From contig NZ_BNAW01000004.1 of the NCBI RefSeq assembly GCF_014654205.1, forward strand, positions 186,001-250,000: DNA of 64,000 bases, in the 5' to 3' direction. Position numbers and translations under genes: made by a program. This DNA is from Amycolatopsis bullii (GTDB lineage: Bacteria > Actinomycetota > Actinomycetes > Mycobacteriales > Pseudonocardiaceae). Below the pieces are notes generated by a model. That model saw only the letters and a list, made by a program, of their open reading frames with translations. It had not been told where the DNA came from and ran no database searches. Shown here piece after piece: positions 43,374-51,910 of this stretch (positions within the stretch are counted from its first letter, which is position 1; each line of letters begins with the position of its first letter).

Positions 43374-43894
43374 CAGCCGTCCTGTTCGTTCAGCAGGGTG
43401 CGGAGATCGGCGGGGACTTCGCGGCCCGCCGCGGTGCGTTCGGCGGCGAAGTCCCGCAGCATGCGGAGCAGTTCTTCGTCGGTCCGGCGGTCGAGGCCGG
43501 CCACGGCGGCCAGGGGGATGCCCATGAAGACGCACTTGAGGACGCCGTGGCGGTACGCGGGCGCGTCGAGGTGCGTGGCGGCGTACTCGCCCATCGCCGC
43601 GGCGACCAGACGGGTGTCGTTGGTGCGGAGCGCGTCCGCGACCAGCTCGACCCCGGTGTCGCCGATGTCCACAACGGACAGTGCGTGCAGGACTGCCCGC
43701 TTCTCGGCCGCGTCGCCGTAGCGGTAGAGCCCGGGCATCTCCGCCGCGGCGCCGGGGGCCGCCTTGAGCAGCTCCACGCGAGCCGTGTCGGCCACCGTAC
43801 GGCCGACCCGGCGGCCGACGGCGGGGAACACCGTGCGCAGGGCCGTCGCGTCGGCGGCCACGTCGCACAGGGCCTTTTCCAGCCAGGCGTTCAC
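43373..43894 (-). CDS. eboA: EboA-domain protein
   Basis: 173 residues from GTG (GTGA overlap). An all-helical protein with the EboA pattern: WLEKALCDVAAD, VGRRVGRT, AEMPGLYRYGDAAEKRAVLHAL (in part), NDTRLVAAAMGEYAATHLD, HGVLKCVFMGIPLAAVAGL. HEAT-like helical repeats suggest a binding or scaffold role. It is one of the two most diagnostic members of the cluster. Confidence 0.88.
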   Translation of the reverse strand: MNAWLEKALCDVAADATALRTVFPAVGRRVGRTVADTARVELLKAAPGAAAEMPGLYRYGDAAEKRAVLHALSVVDIGDTGVELVADALRTNDTRLVAAAMGEYAATHLDAPAYRHGVLKCVFMGIPLAAVAGLDRRTDEELLRMLRDFAAERTAAGREVPADLRTLLNEQDG

Positions 43895-44712
43895 GCGGCC
43901 ACCGCCTTCCGCAGGAACTCCAGGGACTCGCGAGCGATGCGCGGGGCGGCGTGGCTGTCCCGCGGGAGCTCGACGGCGACCAGCCCGGGGTACGGCTCGA
44001 GTGCGGCCAGCACCGGCGGGAAGTCGATCTCGCCCTTCCCGAACTCCAGGTGTTCGTGGGTGCCGCGGCGCATGTCGTCGATCTGCACGTTCACCAGCCG
44101 CGGCAGGGCGCGGCGGACGCAGTCGGGGACGGGCTCGGACTCGTTGCAGCGGCAGTGCCCGATGTCCAGTGTGAGCCCGAACCGGGCCGGGTCGCCGAGC
44201 CTCCTCGACAATTCGAAGTACCCGTCGAGGTCCTCGACGAGCATGCCGGGCTCGGGTTCGAACCCGAGCCGGACGTCGTGCTCGTCGGCGGCTTCGAGCA
44301 CCTCGGCACACCCGTCGACCAGATGCGCCCAGGCGCTCTCGGGTTCTAGGTCCGCGGGTTTGTTGCCGCTCCAGAAGGACACCGCTTCGGCGTTCAGGTC
44401 GGCGGCGATCGCCACCGCCCGCGTCAGGAACTCGACGCGGCGCGCGCGGTCCGGGTCGAGAAACGTCGGCGAGTGCTTGCGCCACGGGTCCAGCAGGAAC
44501 CGGGCCCCCGTTTCGACCACGACGGCCAGGCCGAGCCGATCCAGGTCGGCGGCCAGTGCAGCAACGCGCCGGGCGAGGTCCGGCCCGAACGGGTCGAGGT
44601 GCTGGTGGTCGAGGGTGAGCGCGACGCCGTCGTACCCGAGGTCGGCGAGCACCCGCAGGGCGTCGCCGAGCCGGTGGTTGGCGAAGCCGTTGGTGCCGTA
44701 CCCGAACCTCAT
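43891..44712 (-). CDS. Sugar phosphate isomerase/epimerase-like TIM-barrel protein
   Basis: 273 residues; ATGA overlap with the prenyltransferase stop. Xylose-isomerase-like TIM barrel: FGYGTNGFANHRL, LADLGYDGVALTLDH, VVVETGARFLLDPW, GFEPEPGMLVED (metal Glu), GLTLDIGHCRCNE (Asp, His) and VAVELPRDSH (Glu). The metal ligands are complete. It probably isomerises or epimerises a sugar or cyclitol intermediate of the ebo-type pathway, downstream of the inositol-phosphate-synthase-like enzyme. Confidence 0.85.
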   Translation of the reverse strand: MRFGYGTNGFANHRLGDALRVLADLGYDGVALTLDHQHLDPFGPDLARRVAALAADLDRLGLAVVVETGARFLLDPWRKHSPTFLDPDRARRVEFLTRAVAIAADLNAEAVSFWSGNKPADLEPESAWAHLVDGCAEVLEAADEHDVRLGFEPEPGMLVEDLDGYFELSRRLGDPARFGLTLDIGHCRCNESEPVPDCVRRALPRLVNVQIDDMRRGTHEHLEFGKGEIDFPPVLAALEPYPGLVAVELPRDSHAAPRIARESLEFLRKAVAA

Positions 44713-45536
44713 GTCGGCGACACCTTCCGGCCCAGTGCCCGCGCGAGCGGGAACGCGGCAGCCACGGCGAGCGCCGCGCGCCATGCGCCTGCCCGGGCGA
44801 TCAGCCCGGCCTGCAGCGGGATCATGCCGTGGATCCCGGCCCCGACCGCCCGCCGGATCTTCGGCGCGGCCGGGTCGCGGACGGCGTCGTACTGCGCCCC
44901 GCCGGTGGTGACGGCATACGTTCCGAGCAGCGCCGACGACAGCAGGCCACCCCGTCCGGCGAAGACCCCCACACCCGCCGTCGCGGCCAGCGTGGCCGCG
45001 GGCAGCACGGGCTTCGCACCGTCCACTTCGGACCTTGACAGCGTTGTCACCGCGTAGGTGTGCGCTCCGACGGCCAGCGCCGCGGGCAGCGCGGCTCTCC
45101 GCCCGCCCGCGCCGAGCAGGACGTCGAGGGTGCGGGCCGCGGCCATCGTGGCCGGGCCGAGCACGGTGTTCTTGAGCGCGAAGTCGTAGGCCCACACGGT
45201 CGCCGCCAGCGGCACGGCGATGCGCAGGGCCCGCCGTCCCCCGGCGGCCGCGGCGATGCCCAGCCCGCCGGCCGTCAGCCCGGTGGCGACGCCGAGCGCC
45301 GTCTCCGGCCGGACCCGGCCCGACGGGATCGGCCGTTCGGGACGTTCGACGGCGTCGAGGTCACGGTCCGCGAAGTCGTTGAGCGCCATGCCCGCCCAGT
45401 AGAGGCAGACCGAGGCGCCGGTCAGGGCGAGGGTGCGGCGGCCGAACGGCCAGCCCGCGGCGGCGGCCCCGGCGACGGCGTCCCCGGGCACGGTCAGCGC
45501 GGCGGGCGCGCGGACGAGCTCGGCCAGGGCCTTCAC
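44709..45536 (-). CDS. UbiA-family prenyltransferase (SCO3242-like)
   Basis: 275 residues from GTG (GTGA overlap). UbiA membrane prenyltransferase with 8-9 helices. The first Asp-rich motif is NDFADRDLDAVERPERP (NDxxDxxxD), and the second is reduced: YDAVRDP. It should attach a prenyl chain from a diphosphate donor to an acceptor at the membrane; EboC of classical ebo clusters is also a UbiA protein. The neighbouring genes suggest a cyclitol-derived acceptor, which is inference. Confidence 0.88.
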   Translation of the reverse strand: MKALAELVRAPAALTVPGDAVAGAAAAGWPFGRRTLALTGASVCLYWAGMALNDFADRDLDAVERPERPIPSGRVRPETALGVATGLTAGGLGIAAAAGGRRALRIAVPLAATVWAYDFALKNTVLGPATMAAARTLDVLLGAGGRRAALPAALAVGAHTYAVTTLSRSEVDGAKPVLPAATLAATAGVGVFAGRGGLLSSALLGTYAVTTGGAQYDAVRDPAAPKIRRAVGAGIHGMIPLQAGLIARAGAWRAALAVAAAFPLARALGRKVSPT

Positions 45537-46642
45537 CGGTGCGCCCACTCGCGCAGGGCCGCGTACTGGGAGGCCAGGTCGTGCGGGCCCTCGCCGACGG
45601 GGTCCTTGAAGAAGAACCCGAACTCGGCGACCGGCCCGGTCACGCCGTCGCGGCACGCCTTGCCGGTCAGCCGGGCGAGGTCGAGCACGAGCGGTGCGGC
45701 GAGCGCGGAGTCGCAGCCCTGCCAGGTGAGCTGCAGCGTCATCCGCGTGCCGAGGAACCCTTCGAACAGCACGTGGTCCCAGGCGGTCTTCCAGTCGCCG
45801 AGCGCCGGCACGTAGTCGATGTGCACCTCGCCGTCGACCGGCCGGCCGAGGTTCCGGTCCAGCACCTGCTGCTTGGACGCGTTCTTGCTCGACGCGGCCC
45901 CGGGGTCGGCCAGCGTGGCGCCGTCACCGCCGCCGAGCAGGTTCGTGCCCGACCAGGCCAGGACGTTCAGCCCGCGCTGGGCGAACATCGGCGCGAGCAC
46001 CGAGCGCAGCAACGTCTCGCCGGTCTTGCCGTCGCGGCCCGCGTACGGCTGCCCGGTGGCGCGGGCGAGTTCGTCGAGCGCGGGCAGGCGCGCGCCCGTG
46101 GACGGGGTGAAGTCGACAAAGCCACAACCCGCGCGGAAGGCAGCGTAGGCGTAGAGCGCACTCGGCGGCAGCACGTCGAGGTCGTCTTCGAGGGCGGACA
46201 GGGAAGCGTGCGCCGGGTGCGGCGGACACGGCGGTTCGGTGGAAGCGACGTTGAGGACGACGACGTGGTCCAGTCCCTGCCGGAACTCGGTCAGATCGGC
46301 GATCACCTGCTCGACCGCCGCGCGGCCGCTTCCGGTCGGCGCCGGCCGCAGCCGGGCCTCGGCGGCGTCCAGCTCGGCCGCGACCGCCTCGGGCAACGCG
46401 GGCGGCAGCACCCCGGCGGCGCTCAGCTGCTCGGCCCGCTTCACCAGCGGCGTGCCGGCGATGTCGTGGCCGCCGAAGACGAGCTCCCCCAAGCCGGGCA
46501 GCGCGGCCCCGGCGAAGTCCGGCAGGTCGGTCACGCAGCCGGTGCGCGCGGCGAGCCCCGCCCGCAAGGCGGCGGCCCCGGCGACGGCGGTGGTGGCCAC
46601 CGAGCCGCGTGCCCCGATCAGCCAGACACCGATTTTCCCCAT
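45533..46642 (-). CDS. Inositol-3-phosphate-synthase-like protein, first gene of ebo-type operon
   Basis: 369 residues; GGAGG 5 bases before the ATG. Related to myo-inositol-1-phosphate synthase: N-terminal NAD fold KIGVWLIGARGSVATT, then VLNVASTEPP, FVDFTPSTGA, the family hallmark AGRDGKTGETLLRSVLAPM, SGTNLLGGGDGATL, SSKNASKQQV and HIDYVPALGD. The NAD, Lys and Asp elements needed for cyclisation look kept. Classical ebo clusters carry a 3-dehydroquinate-synthase-like EboD; here this different sugar-phosphate cyclase stands first, so the core is probably an inositol-like ring. Confidence 0.88.
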   Translation of the reverse strand: MGKIGVWLIGARGSVATTAVAGAAALRAGLAARTGCVTDLPDFAGAALPGLGELVFGGHDIAGTPLVKRAEQLSAAGVLPPALPEAVAAELDAAEARLRPAPTGSGRAAVEQVIADLTEFRQGLDHVVVLNVASTEPPCPPHPAHASLSALEDDLDVLPPSALYAYAAFRAGCGFVDFTPSTGARLPALDELARATGQPYAGRDGKTGETLLRSVLAPMFAQRGLNVLAWSGTNLLGGGDGATLADPGAASSKNASKQQVLDRNLGRPVDGEVHIDYVPALGDWKTAWDHVLFEGFLGTRMTLQLTWQGCDSALAAPLVLDLARLTGKACRDGVTGPVAEFGFFFKDPVGEGPHDLASQYAALREWAHR

Positions 46643-46991
46643 GGCTCCTCCAGTTCCCCGGTCCAGCCCGCACCGGTCCTGGCGCGGGTCCACAGCGAGA
46701 TCACGCGCCGGCCATGGTTCCGGCCGGCGCGGCGGTACTGGGTTTCCTTGAGCGACAAGAACTTCACGGCCGACGCCGTCAGCCCCCATTTGCACGATAC
46801 CGGGAGAAACGCCCATACCGGCCCGGCCGCGCGGACAACCTGGCGGACAGAGCGCCGCCGTCCGGGGGAATCGTCGTGCGTCGACCCCTCATCCGCGAAC
46901 CACCGAACCCGGAATTGTCGGTGGTCCCCGGTAACGTGAAAACCGGGGGACCCCCAGGCCGGGGACCTCTTCGTGGCGAGCCCGGGCCCCG
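46643..46991. other. 349-base intergenic region upstream of ebo-type operon
   Basis: Holds the promoter region of the minus-strand ebo-type operon and, at its right end, a hairpin that follows the MarR gene (46923-46952). No gene with coding character was found. Confidence 0.5.
46923..46952 (-). terminator. Hairpin after MarR gene
   Basis: GGTCCCCGGT and ACCGGGGGACC pair with one bulged G around a 9-base loop, about 40 bases past the MarR stop on the minus strand. Confidence 0.5.
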
Positions 46992-47453
46992 TCAGGCCGA
47001 GGCGGTCCCGCGGAAGCTGAGCGCACCGAGCGCCCCGACCAGCGGCGCCAGCTCCGGCCGCGTCTCGGCCTCCGTCAGCGCCTCCGCCAGCGCCGCGTCG
47101 TGCGTCGGCCGGGCCGCCGTCAGCAGCGCCTGGCCGGCCGGCGTCACCTCCGTGTAGATCCCGCGGCGGTCGTCCGCGCACAGGTACCGCGCCAGCAGCC
47201 CCCGGCCTTCCAGCCGGGCCACCAGGCGGGTCGTCGCGGACTGGCTGAGCACCACCGCGTTCGCGAGCTGGTTCATCCGCAGGTGGAAGCCGTCCTGGCG
47301 GGCCAGCACGTCCAGCACCGTGTATTCGCTCACCGACAGCTCGTGGTCGCGCTCGAGGGCGCGCTGCAGCCTGTCCTCGATCCGCGCGTGGAGGGCCGCC
47401 AGCGTGCGCCAGCCCTGTGCGCGGGCTTCGACGGCGTCGTCGTCCAGTGACAC
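46992..47453 (-). CDS. MarR-family regulator
   Basis: 153 residues from GTG, with GAAGGGGTG just upstream. Winged helix at about residues 35-105: ELSVSEYTVLDVLAR, LRMNQLANAVVLSQSATTRLVARLEGRG (in parts) and the wing DDRRGIYTEVTPAG. Divergent from an MFS gene with 130 bases between, so it probably represses that pump and itself. A CAACTA-N13-TAGTTG repeat and a CAAGCTTG palindrome in the interval are candidate sites. Confidence 0.9.
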   Translation of the reverse strand: MSLDDDAVEARAQGWRTLAALHARIEDRLQRALERDHELSVSEYTVLDVLARQDGFHLRMNQLANAVVLSQSATTRLVARLEGRGLLARYLCADDRRGIYTEVTPAGQALLTAARPTHDAALAEALTEAETRPELAPLVGALGALSFRGTASA

Positions 47454-47521
47454 GGTTCACCCCTTCCCGGCTTGCGCACGCAGCCCGAAGAACTGCAAGC
47501 TTGTGCAATATCCCGCGTGTG

Positions 47522-47546
47522 CAACTATCTCGGACGCTTGTAGTTG
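47522..47546. promoter_or_regulatory. CAACTA-N13-TAGTTG repeat, candidate MarR operator
   Basis: Inverted repeat 38 bases before the MFS ATG. The 8-base palindrome CAAGCTTG (47496-47503) lies 43 bases from the MarR start. Either or both could bind the adjacent MarR protein. Confidence 0.4.
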
Positions 47547-47583
47547 TCCACGCACGCAGTCTACCCCGGAAGAAGGAAGTTCC

Positions 47584-48768
47584 ATGCCCGCCGCTCTGCT
47601 CGCACTGGCGATCAGCGCTTTCGGGATCGGCACCACCGAGTTCGTGATCATGGGCCTGCTGCCCGAGGTCGCGGCCGATTTCGGTGTCTCCATCCCGTCC
47701 GCAGGCCTGCTCATCTCGGGCTACGCGCTCGGCGTCGTCGTCGGTGCTCCCCTGCTCACCGCACTGGCCTCGCGGGTGCCGCGCAAGACCGTGCTCGTCG
47801 CCCTGATGGGCCTGTTCATCGCGGGCAACGTGCTGTCGGCCCTCGCGCCGGGCTACGGTCTGCTGATGACCGGCCGGGTCGTCGCCGCCCTGGCCCACGG
47901 CGCGTTCTTCGGCGTCGGCTCGGTCGTCGCCGCGTCGCTGGTCGCCCCGGCCAAGCAGGCCGGCGCCATCGCCCTGATGTTCACCGGGCTGACCGTGGCG
48001 AACGTGCTCGGCGTGCCGGCCGGCACCGCGCTCGGCCAGGCCTTCGGCTGGCGCTCGACGTTCTGGGTGGTCAGCGCACTCGGCGTCGTGGGCGCGATCG
48101 GCATCCTCACGCTGGTGCCGCACCAGGAACCGTCGCCCGGCGCCGGCCTGCGCGGCGAGCTCGCCGTGTTCCGCCGCCCGCAGGTGTGGCTCGCGCTGGT
48201 GATGACCGCGCTCGGCTTCGCCGGGGTGTTCGCGTCGTTCACCTACATCGCGCCGATGATGACCGAGGTCGCGGGCTTCTCCAGCGGCGCCGTCACCTGG
48301 CTGCTCGTGCTCTTCGGCGCCGGCCTGTTCGCCGGGAACCTGCTCGGCGGCAAGGCGGCGGACCGCAAGCTGATGCCCAGCCTGTACGTCATCCTCGCCG
48401 CCTTGGCGCTCGTGCTGGTGGCCTTCGTGTTCACCGCGCACGCGAAGGTGCCCGCGGCGATCACGATCGCGTTGTTCGGTGCGGCCGGCTTCGCCACCGT
48501 GCCGCCGCTGCAGGCCCGCGTGCTGGCCAAGGCCGAGGGCGCCCCGGCGCTGGCGTCGGCGGCGAACATCGCCGCGTTCAACCTCGGCAACGCCGGTGGC
48601 GCGTGGCTCGGCGGCCAGGCCATCGACGCCGGCCTCGGCTACACCGCCCCCAACTGGATCGGCGCCGCGCTGGCCGCGGCCGGCCTCGCCGTGGCGCTCG
48701 TCTCCGGACTGCTCGACCGGCGTTCCGCGGCTAGTTTCTCAGCCGGGGAACGGGTACTCGTCCCATGA
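47584..48768 (+). CDS. MFS transporter (DHA1, AraJ/CmlR-like)
   Basis: 394 residues from the ATG following AAGGAAG. Twelve membrane helices of the DHA1 group: FGIGTTEFVIMGLLPEVA in helix 1, motif A-like ALASRVPRKTVL, motif C-like GLTVANVLGVPAGTALG. The start pattern is that of chloramphenicol/arabinose-type exporters. It probably exports drugs or sugars; induction through the divergent MarR protein is likely. It is followed by the aldo-keto reductase gene 23 bases downstream, so export and reduction of the same toxic aldehyde or ketone is possible. Confidence 0.9.
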   Translation: MPAALLALAISAFGIGTTEFVIMGLLPEVAADFGVSIPSAGLLISGYALGVVVGAPLLTALASRVPRKTVLVALMGLFIAGNVLSALAPGYGLLMTGRVVAALAHGAFFGVGSVVAASLVAPAKQAGAIALMFTGLTVANVLGVPAGTALGQAFGWRSTFWVVSALGVVGAIGILTLVPHQEPSPGAGLRGELAVFRRPQVWLALVMTALGFAGVFASFTYIAPMMTEVAGFSSGAVTWLLVLFGAGLFAGNLLGGKAADRKLMPSLYVILAALALVLVAFVFTAHAKVPAAITIALFGAAGFATVPPLQARVLAKAEGAPALASAANIAAFNLGNAGGAWLGGQAIDAGLGYTAPNWIGAALAAAGLAVALVSGLLDRRSAASFSAGERVLVP

Positions 48769-48791
48769 ACCAGCCACCGAAAGGACCCCTC

Positions 48792-49625
48792 GTGACCAGC
48801 GTGCCCGACATCGAACTCAACAACGGCGTGCGGATGCCGCAACTCGGCTACGGCGTGTTCCAGGTCCCGGACGACGAGACCGCGACCGCCGTGAAGGCCG
48901 CCCTCGACGCGGGCTACCGCAGCATCGACACCGCCGCCGTCTACGGCAACGAAAAGGGTGTCGGCCAGGCGCTTGCCGAGTCCGGCATCGCCCGCGACGA
49001 GCTGTTCGTCACCACGAAGCTGTGGAACTCGGCCCAGGGCTACGACTCGACGCTCAAGGCGTTCGACGAGAGCATGACCAAGCTCGGCCTCGAACAGCTG
49101 GACCTCTACCTGATCCACTGGCCGACCCCGGCCCGCGACAAGTTCCTCGACACCTGGAAGGCGTTCGAGAAGCTGTACAACGACGGCCGGGTCCGCGCGA
49201 TCGGCGTCTCCAACTTCCAGCCCGCGCACCTCGAGCGCCTGCTCGACGCGGCCGAGGTCGCCCCCGCGGTGAACCAGGTCGAGCTGCACCCCTACCTGCA
49301 GCAGCGCGAACTGCGCGAGTTCGACGCCAAGAACGGCATCGCGACCGAGGCGTGGAGCCCGCTCGCCAAGGGCGGCAGCCTGCTCGGCGACCCGGTGATC
49401 GCGGAACTCGCGGTGAAGCACAGCCGCACGCCCGCGCAGATCGTGCTGCGCTGGCACCTGCAGCTGGACAACGTCGTGATCCCGAAGTCGGTGACGCCGT
49501 CCCGGATCGAGGAGAACTTCGACCTGTTCGGGTTCACCCTCACGGAGGAGGAGATGGAGTCGCTGACCCCGCTGGACCGCGGCGAGCGCACCGGCCCGGA
49601 CCCCGACACCTTCAACGCCGCCTGA
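48792..49625 (+). CDS. Aldo/keto reductase
   Basis: 277 residues from GTG with GAAAGGA 7 bases upstream; an ATG at 48765 overlapping the MFS stop would add nine residues but lacks a ribosome site. AKR5-like TIM barrel: DAGYRSIDTAAVYGNEKGVG (Asp, Tyr), FVTTKLWN (Lys), DLYLIHWP (His), giving the full catalytic tetrad, and IPKSVTPSRIEENF as the NADPH-binding strand and loop. It reduces carbonyls with NADPH. In an operon with an MFS pump under MarR control. Confidence 0.93.
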   Translation: MTSVPDIELNNGVRMPQLGYGVFQVPDDETATAVKAALDAGYRSIDTAAVYGNEKGVGQALAESGIARDELFVTTKLWNSAQGYDSTLKAFDESMTKLGLEQLDLYLIHWPTPARDKFLDTWKAFEKLYNDGRVRAIGVSNFQPAHLERLLDAAEVAPAVNQVELHPYLQQRELREFDAKNGIATEAWSPLAKGGSLLGDPVIAELAVKHSRTPAQIVLRWHLQLDNVVIPKSVTPSRIEENFDLFGFTLTEEEMESLTPLDRGERTGPDPDTFNAA

Positions 49626-49650
49626 CGGCAACGGCCGTGCTGCGGCGTCA

Positions 49651-49695
49651 TGAATGACTCATTCCTGGCCTCCAACGCCAGGAATGAGTCATTCA
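49651..49695. terminator. 19-bp perfect hairpin after aldo/keto reductase
   Basis: Arms 49651-49669 and 49677-49695, starting TGAATGACTCATTCC, exact complements, 7-base loop, 26 bases past the stop. Lies between convergent genes. AT-richer than surroundings. Confidence 0.75.
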
Positions 49696-49727
49696 CTGCG
49701 TTCGCAGCCGGGGCGGGGCGCCGCCTG

Positions 49728-49755
49728 ACCCAAGCGCCTCAAGGCGGCCTTGGGT
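49728..49755 (-). terminator. Hairpin after DUF574 methyltransferase gene
   Basis: ACCCAAG-CGCCT with AGGCG-GC-CTTGGGT, 12 pairs with a 2-base bulge, 16 bases past the methyltransferase stop on the minus strand. Confidence 0.5.
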
Positions 49756-49770
49756 GCGCTTAGGGCTGGG

Positions 49771-50610
49771 TCACGGCTTGCGGGCGACCCCGCCCAGCGT
49801 CAGGAAGTTGAGCTCGCCCAGCGGGTGCAGGCGCGGGCCGTCCGGCCACCATTCGTGCAGGTAGACGAGCCCCGGGCGGAGCAGCTCGGTGCCCTCGAAG
49901 AAGCCCGCGATCTGCTCGCGGGTGCGGTAGACGCTGCCCAGGCCGGTGCCCTGGAAACTGGTCTCCAGCAGCCGCGCGAGCTCCTGGCGCGGGGAGTCCT
50001 CTTCCGGGTCGAAGTGGTGCGTGAGCAGCAGGAACGACCCGGGCGCGAGCGCGTCGACGTACGCGGAGACGATCGACTTCGCGCGGTCGTAGTCGTCGAT
50101 GTGGTGCACGATCGAGGTCAGGATCAGTGCCACCGGCCGGGTGAAGTCGAGGTATTCCTTGACGACCTCGTCGGCGAGGGTTTCGGCCGGCCGCGTCAGG
50201 TCGGCGCCGGTGACGTGGGTCAGGTAGTTCTCCTCGAGCAGCGCCCGCCCGTGCACCTGCACCACCGGGTCGTTGTCGACGTACACGACCTGCGCGTCCG
50301 GGTTGTACCGCTGCGCGACCTCGTGGGTGTTTTCCGCGGTGGGCATGCCCGAGCCGAGGTCGAGGAACTGGTCGATGCCGCGTTTGCCGGCGAGGAACCG
50401 GACCGCGCGCACCAGCCAGTCGCGGTGCTCCTTGGCCATCGCGCGGGCGCCGGGCGCGATGGCCAGGAGCCGCCGCATCGCTTCACGGTCCACTTCGTAG
50501 TGGTCGTGCCCCCCGAGGAGCGCGTCGGACAACCGGGCCAGGCTCGCCTTGCTGAAATCGAGGGCGGCCGCCCCGCCCTCGGTTCCGGACCGCAGGTCGC
50601 CAGGCGTCAT
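49771..50610 (-). CDS. DUF574 SAM-dependent methyltransferase
   Basis: 279 residues from the ATG with GGGAGAG upstream. Actinobacterial S-adenosylmethionine-dependent methyltransferase family DUF574: ASLARLSDALLGGHDHYEVD (in part), FLDLGSGMPTAENTHEVAQ (SAM loop), VVYVDNDPVVQVHG (acidic ribose contact), LILTSIVHHIDD and LTHHFDPE. These proteins are abundant in actinomycetes; their substrates are largely unknown. Monocistronic. Confidence 0.93.
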   Translation of the reverse strand: MTPGDLRSGTEGGAAALDFSKASLARLSDALLGGHDHYEVDREAMRRLLAIAPGARAMAKEHRDWLVRAVRFLAGKRGIDQFLDLGSGMPTAENTHEVAQRYNPDAQVVYVDNDPVVQVHGRALLEENYLTHVTGADLTRPAETLADEVVKEYLDFTRPVALILTSIVHHIDDYDRAKSIVSAYVDALAPGSFLLLTHHFDPEEDSPRQELARLLETSFQGTGLGSVYRTREQIAGFFEGTELLRPGLVYLHEWWPDGPRLHPLGELNFLTLGGVARKP

Positions 50611-50749
50611 CGGCTGCTCTCCCACTCTGCGCGTGGTGGCGAACCCCTGCCCGGCTTCGCTCACCGTGTCCGGCGACGGACAGTGCTCAGATTACGACAT
50701 GGGGTGCACCAAGTGAACCGGGCACAAGGGCCTTGCCTGCCAGCGAGAA

Positions 50750-51847
50750 CTACCCGAAACGGAGTTCAAGCCAGGACTTTCCCCCATCCGTGGACCGATA
50801 CACCGCAGACCCACCATCCGCACCCGGCTGACCGTCCACGACCACCCCCGTCCTCCGGCCCGGGAAGTCGAGATCGGTCAGCGCGAAGCCGCGCTCCGGC
50901 AGCTCGGTCGTCGTCCAGGTGTGGCCGGCGTCGGCCGTGTGGTGCAGGAAGCCGACTCCGCCGCCCACGGCCGCGACCGTCGCCGACGTCGGCGAGGCCG
51001 CCGCGAAGCCCTGGTTGATCCCGGCGAACGGTGCCGTGCCGTCCTCGCTGAACCGGGCGCCGAGCTGGGGTGCGTGCCGGAGCCGGCGCTCGGTCGAGCC
51101 CGGCTGCGGCGAGCCGGGGCTGCCGCTGCACAACGCCACGACCTGGCGTTCGCGGACCGCGGCGAGCGAGGCGACCTCCCCGTCCGGGCACGGCGGCTCG
51201 GCCGGCGTGAACCGGGCGCCGTCGCGGGAGGTCCAGTACTGCTCGGTGCCGTAGTCCGCGCCGAGCGCGACCTGCAGGCCGCCGCCGACGGCCAGGTCGC
51301 CGTAGGTGAGTCCGCCGGTGACCGCGAACCCGGGCGCGGCGGCCAGTACCGGCGAGCCGGCCGTCGCCGAGTACAGCCGGGTCGTGCCGCGGCCCTCGCC
51401 GTAGGTGGTCAGCACGGCGTAGACGCGCCCGCCGGTTTCGGCGATCTTCGACAGGTAGTACGGCTCCTGCGCCCCGGCCAGGACGATCGGCTGCCAGGTG
51501 GCACCGCCGTCGCGGGTCGTGCGCACGCGGACGCCGTCGCTGACGTAGGCGACGCGGTCGCCGAAGAACCTCAGCGCCACGTGGTTGTGGTTGTCCGGCA
51601 GCGCGACCGGCGGCGCGCCCAGCCGCCGCCAGTGCCGTCCGGCGTCGGTGGTGCCCAGCAGCGTGGGGCACCACGCTTTCGCGCACGGCGAATATCCCAG
51701 GACGTACCCGGTGTCCGGGCCGGTCCAGCTCGTCGACGCGGGCTGGAACCCCGGTGGGATCACGGGTTCCGCTGTCGCGGGTGCGGCGAACGCGGCCAGG
51801 AGGACGAGGACGGAGAACAGCAGCGCACAGCGCCGGGAGATTCTCAT
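50750..51847 (-). CDS. Secreted BNR/sialidase-like beta-propeller protein
   Basis: 365 residues with a signal peptide (MRISRRCALLFSVLVLLAAF, cleavage after ATA). The mature part has repeated Asp-box type turns: TTDAGRHWRRL, TRDGGATWQPI, TSRDGARFTP, TADAGHTWTT and STDGGKSWLEL, about six to seven blades. This predicts a beta-propeller like sialidases or photosystem-assembly YCF48 proteins, without visible catalytic Arg triad. Probably an extracellular binding protein. No operon partner. Confidence 0.8.
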   Translation of the reverse strand: MRISRRCALLFSVLVLLAAFAAPATAEPVIPPGFQPASTSWTGPDTGYVLGYSPCAKAWCPTLLGTTDAGRHWRRLGAPPVALPDNHNHVALRFFGDRVAYVSDGVRVRTTRDGGATWQPIVLAGAQEPYYLSKIAETGGRVYAVLTTYGEGRGTTRLYSATAGSPVLAAAPGFAVTGGLTYGDLAVGGGLQVALGADYGTEQYWTSRDGARFTPAEPPCPDGEVASLAAVRERQVVALCSGSPGSPQPGSTERRLRHAPQLGARFSEDGTAPFAGINQGFAAASPTSATVAAVGGGVGFLHHTADAGHTWTTTELPERGFALTDLDFPGRRTGVVVDGQPGADGGSAVYRSTDGGKSWLELRFG

Positions 51848-51910
51848 GATCACCTGACGCCCCGCGCGGCGCGGCGGTTGCCCACCCGCGCGCGAGTTGC
51901 GCCGCCCGGC

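Noticed and set aside
45036..45049. LacI-like site TGACAGCGTTGTCA
   Set aside because: It lies inside the prenyltransferase coding region, far from a start codon, and has one mismatch.
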